DNA of 7,503 bases from Cytophagales bacterium (lineage in GTDB: Bacteria; Bacteroidota; Bacteroidia; Cytophagales; Spirosomataceae): positions 1 through 7,503 of the forward strand of contig JAGWUO010000049.1 of NCBI GenBank assembly GCA_028868395.1. Reading direction: 5' to 3'. Below the pieces are notes generated by a model that was not told where the DNA came from, ran no database searches, and saw only the letters and a list, made by a program, of their open reading frames with translations. This document shows, in pieces, positions 1 to 4,003 of this stretch (within the stretch, counting starts at the first letter, position 1; every line of letters begins with the position of its first letter). The position numbers and the translations under genes are program-made.

Positions 1-55
1 GCATTTTAGTCATCGCTTCGCGATTTAGTCGCCTTCGGCTTAGTCAATGGGCCAA

Positions 56-109
56 GCGACTAAACCTCGTAGAGGTGACTGAGTCCGCAGGACGACTAAG
101 CCGCAACGC
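56..109. repeat. 54-bp direct repeat, copy 1
   Basis: The bases are identical to 187-240, 131 bp away. The block spans three hairpins (arms ACCTC, GTCC, and the first part of GCCGC). The copies diverge immediately after, at 110 versus 241, where copy 1 has the base that breaks the third stem. This suggests array growth by block duplication followed by point change. Confidence 0.93.
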
Positions 110-186
110 CGCGACTAAACGACGCAGTCGTGACTAAATCGCACAGCGATGACTAAACGGCTCCGCCGTGACTAAACGGCTCCGCC

Positions 187-240
187 GCGACTAAACCTCG
201 TAGAGGTGACTGAGTCCGCAGGACGACTAAGCCGCAACGC
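187..240. repeat. 54-bp direct repeat, copy 2
   Basis: Second exact copy of 56-109. In this copy the third hairpin (231-243) is fully paired, GCCGC-AAC-GCGGC, while copy 1 has a mid-stem mismatch. The copy ends a few bases before the recF stop codon. Confidence 0.93.
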
Positions 241-245
241 GGCGA

Positions 246-1328
246 TTACAAAGAAATATAATGAATATTCCCCTTCAAATCCTTCAGCAATTTCTTCGTC
301 CTTTCTGGTCTAGCGTCGGTAATGAAGACTTGGCCAAAGTGCTCTTCTGCCATCATTTGGACCAAACGCTGGATGCGGCGGTCATCGAGTTTGTCGAAGA
401 TGTCGTCGAGGAGCAAGAGTGGTTTGCGGGGTTTAGCGGCAACAAGGGAATCGAATTGCGCGAGTTTGAGCGCAACAACGAAGGATTTTTGTTGCCCTTG
501 GGAGCCAAATTTGCGCAAGGAGTAGCCATTAATTTTAAAATCAAATTCATCTCGATGAATTCCGATGGATGTCCGCTGCGCGGACAAATCCAGCGGTTCC
601 GCGGCGCGCAGCGCCGCGTCTAAGCCCCCTGCTTCAAAGGTAGATTCGAGCTGAATATCGACGTCCTCGCGATCGTCTGAAAGTTTGGAATAATGAAATG
701 TAAAACTAGGCAAAAAGACCTCGAGGAATTCCTTTCGGGCTTTTGCAAGCGATTCCCCCAGTTCTACTAAGGGCGCGTGATAACTATCTAAATGGAGGCG
801 ATCGACCTGGCCACGTTCTGCGAATTGCTTTAGCAATACATTGCGTTGCTGTACGATACGGTTGTAACGTAATAATTGATCCAGAAAGTTGCGGTCGAGC
901 TGAGACATCATACCGTCAAAAAAACGGCGACGTTCTTCACTCCCCTCTCGTACTAAATCGGTGTCATGAGGGTCCATTAAAACCACCGGAAAATGGCCAA
1001 TGTGGTCCGCTAAGCGAGGATAGGGTTTGTCATCGCGGAGGAATTGCTTTTTGGCCCCCTTCTGAAAAACACAGGTAATCTGCGTTTCGCGATCCTGCGT
1101 ATCGACAAAATCTCCCTGCACTCTGAAAAAATCCTGCGTATGCTTGATGCAGAGCTGGTCCGAAATGCCCCTCGCGCTTTTGGTCATCGAAAGGAAATGG
1201 ATGGCGTCCAACAGATTCGTTTTCCCAATCCCGTTCTCCCCCACAATGCAATTAATCTCCGAAATAAAGCTAAATCTAGCCTCCTCATAGGATTTAAACT
1301 GATTTACCTGAAGAGATTTGAGATGCAT
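246..1328 (-). CDS. recF: DNA replication/repair protein RecF
   Basis: This is an ABC/SMC-like ATPase that binds gapped duplex DNA and, with RecO and RecR, helps load RecA at stalled or damaged forks; it acts in the cytoplasm. The 360-residue protein matches the usual RecF length. Visible motifs are the Walker A GENGIGKT (residues 30-37) after the typical start MHLKSLQVNQFKSYEE, the signature segment FGSQGQQKS (about 274-282), the Walker B LLLLDDIFDKLD (about 304-315), and a terminal ITDAR switch region. The ATG at 1328 is at the expected distance from Walker A. The gene diverges from pdhA. Its TAA stop lies in the degenerate last spacer of hairpin array 1, so its transcript would run straight into that array. 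No conventional terminator is seen. The gene looks intact. Confidence 0.97.
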   Translation of the reverse strand: MHLKSLQVNQFKSYEEARFSFISEINCIVGENGIGKTNLLDAIHFLSMTKSARGISDQLCIKHTQDFFRVQGDFVDTQDRETQITCVFQKGAKKQFLRDDKPYPRLADHIGHFPVVLMDPHDTDLVREGSEERRRFFDGMMSQLDRNFLDQLLRYNRIVQQRNVLLKQFAERGQVDRLHLDSYHAPLVELGESLAKARKEFLEVFLPSFTFHYSKLSDDREDVDIQLESTFEAGGLDAALRAAEPLDLSAQRTSIGIHRDEFDFKINGYSLRKFGSQGQQKSFVVALKLAQFDSLVAAKPRKPLLLLDDIFDKLDDRRIQRLVQMMAEEHFGQVFITDARPERTKKLLKDLKGNIHYISL

Positions 1329-1375
1329 GGATGTAGGAATGCGATTAAAAGCGTGTAAAAATAAAGATTTTGTAC

Positions 1376-1383
1376 TAATTTTG
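1376..1383 (+). promoter_or_regulatory. Probable pdhA promoter, -7 element TAATTTTG
   Basis: The bases match the Bacteroidota -7 consensus TAnnTTTG exactly. They lie in the recF-pdhA divergent region, which would put transcription start near 1390 and give a leader of about 50 nt. The upstream -33 TTG element is not convincing; the expected place (about 1353-1355) reads GTG. No equally good element was found for recF on the other strand; TATTTTTA (complement of 1356-1363) is the nearest. Confidence 0.5.
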
Positions 1384-1394
1384 CAGGGATTAGC

Positions 1395-1411
1395 GCCGGA
1401 ATTAACCCGGC
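1395..1411 (+). other. Small hairpin in the pdhA leader
   Basis: GCCGG at 1395-1399 pairs perfectly with CCGGC at 1407-1411 around a 7-base loop. If transcription starts near 1390 this would sit at the very 5' end of the pdhA mRNA, where it could stabilise the transcript. It does not resemble the units of the hairpin arrays: it has a longer loop and no GACTAA flank. The role is inferred only. Confidence 0.4.
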
Positions 1412-1441
1412 ATACCGCTTTAAAAATATTCTATCAAGAAG

Positions 1442-2452
1442 ATGGCAAAGAAAAACGCAGACGCGCCCAAGTATTCTAAAGAGACTTACAAGTATTGGTA
1501 CGAATCCATGCAATTACAACGCAAGTTCGAAGAGAAATGCGGTCAGTTGTACGGAATGCAGAAAATTAAAGGCTTTTGTCACTTATATATTGGACAAGAG
1601 GCTTGTTCTTCTGGTTCAAAATCTGCCCTACAAGAAGGCGATAAATACATCACAGCGTATCGTGACCACGGTATCCCTTTGGCCTTAGGAACCTCTCCTA
1701 ACGCAATTATGGCGGAATTATACGGTAAAATCACCGGTGCTTCGAAAGGAAAAGGTGGCTCCATGCACATCTTCGATAAAGAAGTAGGTTTTGTAGGTGG
1801 CCATGGTATCGTAGGGGCTCAAATCCCGTTAGGTGCTGGTCTTGCCTTCGCCGAGAAATACAATAAAACAGGTAACGTTTCGATCACGTATTTTGGTGAC
1901 GGAGCAGTTCGTCAAGGTGCTTTACACGAGGCATTTAACATGGCGATGACTTGGAAATTACCGGCAATTTTCGTCGTAGAAAATAACGGTTACGCGATGG
2001 GAACTTCCGTGGCACGTACATCTAACGTTACTGAACTTTACAAAATCGGTGAGGCATACGATATGCCTTCTGAGCCGGTGGATGCCATGAATGTGGAAGC
2101 GGTTCACGAGGCGGTATCTCGTGCAGCAGCTAGAGCTCGTGCCGGAGAAGGTCCTACTTTCTTAGAATTCAGAACCTACCGTTACAGAGGTCACTCGATG
2201 TCTGATCCACAAAAATACCGTTCTAAAGAAGAGGTAGAGGCTTACAAAGACCGTGACCCTATCGAACAAGTGAAACACACGATCTTAACGCACAATATCT
2301 TAACGCAAGCAGAATTAGACGAGATCGATGCTAAAATCAAGGTTCAAGTTCAAGAATCAGTTGACTTTGCAGAAGCATCTCCTTTCCCAGATAAATCGGA
2401 GGCTTACAAAGATGTGTATGTCGAAGAGAATTATCCTTTTATAGAGGAATAG
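1442..2452 (+). CDS. pdhA: Pyruvate dehydrogenase E1 component, alpha subunit
   Basis: This is the thiamine-diphosphate-dependent E1-alpha subunit. With E1-beta it decarboxylates pyruvate and transfers the acetyl group to the E2 lipoyl arm in the cytoplasmic pyruvate dehydrogenase complex. The 336 residues show the family pattern throughout: RDHG (74-77), KGKGGSMHIF (102-111), the ThDP/Mg motif starting GDG (152-154) and ending ENN (180-182), and the active-site loop YRYRGHSMSDP (246-256). Related branched-chain oxoacid E1-alpha proteins share the fold, but this loop and the overall match favour pyruvate. No E1-beta gene is adjacent: the gene is followed at once by hairpin array 2 and a terminator, so it is probably transcribed alone from the promoter near 1376. 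The stop TAG is next to a second TAG that forms part of the first degenerate array spacer. Confidence 0.95.
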   Translation: MAKKNADAPKYSKETYKYWYESMQLQRKFEEKCGQLYGMQKIKGFCHLYIGQEACSSGSKSALQEGDKYITAYRDHGIPLALGTSPNAIMAELYGKITGASKGKGGSMHIFDKEVGFVGGHGIVGAQIPLGAGLAFAEKYNKTGNVSITYFGDGAVRQGALHEAFNMAMTWKLPAIFVVENNGYAMGTSVARTSNVTELYKIGEAYDMPSEPVDAMNVEAVHEAVSRAAARARAGEGPTFLEFRTYRYRGHSMSDPQKYRSKEEVEAYKDRDPIEQVKHTILTHNILTQAELDEIDAKIKVQVQESVDFAEASPFPDKSEAYKDVYVEENYPFIEE

Positions 2453-2524
2453 TAGCCGCGTTGCGGCAGTCGTCACTGCGTGACATAGTCGCCTTCGGCT
2501 TAGTCATCGCTTCGCGATTTAGTC
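2453..2524. repeat. Hairpin array 2, left part (after pdhA)
   Basis: Four hairpins sit in TTAGTC orientation: GCCGC-GTT-GCGGC (2455-2467), GTCAC-TGC-GTGAC (2472-2484), GCC-TTC-GGC (2491-2499) and ATCGC-TTC-GCGAT (2506-2518). Spacers are AGTC, ATAGTC, TTAGTC and TTAGTC. The first hairpin starts three bases after the pdhA stop codon, so any pdhA transcript carries all four in its 3' untranslated region before the terminator. The segment 2468-2525 is duplicated at 2583-2640 with three differences, two of them in loops. Confidence 0.93.
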
Positions 2525-2532
2525 AATAAGTC

Positions 2533-2567
2533 AAAAGCTCATTCGCTCCGCCGGATGGGCTTTTTTT
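2533..2567 (+). terminator. Rho-independent terminator of pdhA
   Basis: A 10-bp stem (2536-2545 with 2552-2561, including two G-T wobble pairs) closes a 6-base loop and is followed by seven T. The preceding A run (2533-2535) can extend the stem. It lies about 80 bp after the pdhA stop. Unlike the array units it has a long stem, a T tract and no GACTAA/TTAGTC flank. It interrupts array 2, so the array seems to have spread on both sides of an older terminator, or duplicated around it. Confidence 0.88.
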
Positions 2568-2571
2568 ATGT

Positions 2572-2677
2572 CGCTTCGCGTCAGTCGTCACTTCGTGACT
2601 TAGTCGCCTGCGGCTTAGTCATCGCTTCGCGATTTAGTCACGACTATGTCGTTTAGTCGCTGCTTCGCAGCTTAGTC
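2572..2677. repeat. Hairpin array 2, right part (after the four-helix-bundle gene)
   Basis: Six hairpins sit in TTAGTC orientation: CGC-TTC-GCG (2572-2580), GTCAC-TTC-GTGAC (2587-2599), GCC-TGC-GGC (2606-2614), ATCGC-TTC-GCGAT (2621-2633), ACGAC-TAT-GTCGT (2640-2652) and GCTGC-TTC-GCAGC (2659-2671). All are fully paired. The spacers are TCAGTC once and TTAGTC otherwise. The last TTAGTC (2672-2677) overlaps the TGA stop of the minus-strand gene that follows. In that gene's transcript the units would read GACTAA with GAA-type loops. Confidence 0.93.
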
Positions 2678-3044
2678 AATTCAATCGATGACCATTTTTA
2701 TCAAGAACTCGAATAAAACTCTTAAGCATAAGAGAGATTTCTACTAAGTCTTTTTGCAATTGATTTGCCTCTTCTTGTGATACATAATTTAATTGAAGAG
2801 CCATATACATCATCGATTTAACTTCACTACATGATCCTAAAGAGATGAATAAAAAACGTCGAAAATCAGCATCTGAACCTCTTTCAAAACCCTCAGCTAT
2901 ATTATTAGAAATAGAGACTGATGCCCGCTGTATTTGGTTTTTAAATCCATAATCGACATTAATCTGAAGTAGTTTATAAATCTTTATGGCGACGATTTGA
3001 GACTTCTTCCATGCCTCAATTTCTTCAAAGTGGTATATTCTCAT
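2676..3044 (-). CDS. Four-helix-bundle protein, 23S rRNA intervening-sequence protein family
   Basis: This 122-residue protein is all-helical by eye and carries the family hallmark QIQRASVSISNNIAEG (37-52) followed by GSDADFRRFLFISLGSCSEV (56-75). It matches the four-helix-bundle family first described as open reading frames in 23S rRNA intervening sequences; relatives (Avd) serve as nucleic-acid-binding helpers in diversity-generating retroelements. The cellular role of stand-alone members is not established. Members are small, basic, and form oligomeric barrels (family knowledge). Here the gene is complete and visibly AT-richer than its neighbours, a hint of separate origin. It stands alone between hairpin arrays 2 and 3, which face opposite ways. 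Its TGA stop lies partly in an array spacer. Bases 3045-3101 upstream hold no clear promoter. No reverse transcriptase or variable repeat is seen here. Confidence 0.9.
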   Translation of the reverse strand: MRIYHFEEIEAWKKSQIVAIKIYKLLQINVDYGFKNQIQRASVSISNNIAEGFERGSDADFRRFLFISLGSCSEVKSMMYMALQLNYVSQEEANQLQKDLVEISLMLKSFIRVLDKNGHRLN

Positions 3045-3101
3045 AGTTCAACAAGGTTACGTGATTTTTAACTATTATTGTAACAGTAAATTGATAATCA
3101 G

Positions 3102-3339
3102 GACTAAGCCGTAGGCGACTAAATCGCGAAGCGATGACTAAGTGACGCAGTCACGACTAAACTGCAAAGCAGTGACTAAATCGCAAAGCGATGACTAAAC
3201 TGCGAAGCAGTGACTAAACGACACAGTCGTGACTAAATCGCGAATCGATGACTAAACGACACAGTCGTGACTAAATCGCGAAGCGATGACTAAGTGACGC
3301 AGTCACGACTCTTTGACTAAGCCGTGAAACGGCGACTAA
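3102..3339. repeat. Hairpin array 3 (upstream of pxpA), 19-bp period
   Basis: This is the most regular array, with twelve hairpins in GACTAA orientation. From 3117 to 3306 it keeps an exact 19-bp period (6-bp spacer plus 13-bp hairpin) for ten units. The 5' arms in order are GCC, ATCGC, GTGAC, ACTGC, ATCGC, ACTGC, ACGAC, ATCGC, ACGAC, ATCGC, GTGAC and GCCGT. The loops are GTA, GAA, GCA, AAA, AAA, GAA, ACA, GAA, ACA, GAA, GCA and GAA. Only the hairpin at 3237-3249 has a mismatch (at the closing pair). Bases 3117-3158 recur exactly at 3269-3310, eight periods away. The last GACTAA (3334-3339) is separated from the pxpA ATG by one base. Confidence 0.95.
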
Positions 3340-3340
3340 T

Positions 3341-4003
3341 ATGACTATAAACTGCGACCTTGGCGAAGGCATTGGAAATGATGCCGCACTCATGCCCTAC
3401 ATCGACGAAGCAAATATTGCCTGCGGATTTCATGCCGGAGATGCTTTTACCATGCGCGAAACGGTAGCTTTGTGTATACGCCATGGCGTAAAAATGGGAG
3501 CACATCCGTCCTATTTAGATCGGGAGAATTTTGGGCGAAAAGAGATTGAATTGAGTTCTGAAGAGATCTATTTGCTGGTGAAAAAGCAGATAGAGACACT
3601 GAATCAAATTGTAAAAACTGCAGGAGGAACGCTAAATCACGTGAAGCCACATGGTGCCTTGTATAATACTTCGGCTAAAAATCCTGAAATCGCAAAGGCC
3701 ATTGCGAAAGCGGTAAAGGATGTGAATGGAGGGTTGATTTTATTCGGTCTGAAAGGCAGTCTGTCAATCGAGGTCGCACAGGAAATGGGCCTAAAAATCG
3801 CAGAAGAGGCTTTCGCGGATCGACGCTATGAAAGTGATGGAACCTTAACTCCGCGCAGTCAGCTAGGAGCATGCTTTACAGAGGTTAAAGATGTCTTAAA
3901 TCAGGTGGAAAAAATAAAGGCCGACACCTGGTGTATTCACGGTGACGGCCCTCATGCGTTGGAATTCGCGAAAGCTTTACACAGCCTTAAAACTCCACGA
4001 TAA
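3341..4003 (+). CDS. pxpA: 5-oxoprolinase subunit A (LamB/YcsF family)
   Basis: PxpA acts with PxpB and PxpC to hydrolyse 5-oxoproline (pyroglutamate) to glutamate using ATP, clearing a damage product of glutamine and glutamate in the cytoplasm. Family motifs appear in order: CDLGEG (5-10), NIACGFHAGD (25-34), GAHPSYLDRENFGR (53-66), HVKPHGALYN (100-109), EEAFADRRY (155-163), PRSQLGA (171-177) and HGDGPHAL (200-207). The 220 residues are somewhat shorter than the roughly 245 of E. coli PxpA; the difference lies mainly between PRSQLGA and HGDG and looks like a shorter loop, not damage. The ATG at 3341 is the natural start because it leads directly into the first motif. No ribosome-binding site is visible: the preceding bases are the last GACTAA of array 3. 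No pxpB or pxpC is beside it. The 3' end overlaps the receptor gene tail to tail by 17 bp. Confidence 0.94.
   Translation: MTINCDLGEGIGNDAALMPYIDEANIACGFHAGDAFTMRETVALCIRHGVKMGAHPSYLDRENFGRKEIELSSEEIYLLVKKQIETLNQIVKTAGGTLNHVKPHGALYNTSAKNPEIAKAIAKAVKDVNGGLILFGLKGSLSIEVAQEMGLKIAEEAFADRRYESDGTLTPRSQLGACFTEVKDVLNQVEKIKADTWCIHGDGPHALEFAKALHSLKTPR

Larger units (their letters stand above)
5..245. repeat. Hairpin array 1 (downstream of recF), with an orientation switch
   Basis: This non-coding array has hexamer spacers alternating with short palindromes. From 5 to 45 the spacers read TTAGTC and hold two hairpins (ATCGC-TTC-GCGAT at 12-24, GCC-TTC-GGC at 31-39). A 12-base unpaired core (46-57) follows, after which spacers read GACTAA and ten hairpins run to 243. 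Their 5' arms in order are ACCTC, GTCC, GCCGC, ACGAC, ATCGC, ACGGC, ACGGC, ACCTC, GTCC and GCCGC. Two hairpins carry a mismatch (100-112 in mid-stem, 176-188 at the stem end). Bases 56-109 are repeated exactly at 187-240. The last spacer is degenerate (GATTAC) and overlaps the recF stop codon. The array may continue left of the window. Hairpins and polarity are seen directly; the function is unknown. Confidence 0.93.

Noticed and set aside
57..245. Possible coding repeat (short peptide repeats)
   Set aside because: TGACTAA contains stops in two frames and its complement contains TAG; with a 19-bp period all frames are closed within a few units.
261..623. Plus-strand open frame of 120 codons inside recF
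   Set aside because: It lies antisense to a clear recF with all family motifs and has no recognisable protein features; a shadow frame.
1044..1358. Plus-strand open frame of 104 codons over the recF start
   Set aside because: Antisense to the conserved Walker A region of recF and with no recognisable domain; a shadow frame.
2491..2499. UUCG tetraloop hairpins in the TTAGTC-orientation transcript
   Set aside because: The string CTTCGG is present, but forming C(UUCG)G would break the next pair (C opposite C). The register that pairs the whole stem gives a UUC triloop.
2676..3044. Accessory gene (avd) of a diversity-generating retroelement
   Set aside because: The protein family is related, but no reverse transcriptase, template repeat or variable repeat is seen in the window.
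3102..3339. CRISPR array (regular direct repeats with varying segments)
   Set aside because: The constant part is only 6 bp, the variable parts are 13-bp palindromes that recur many times, and no cas genes are present. The variable segments are hairpins, not spacers.
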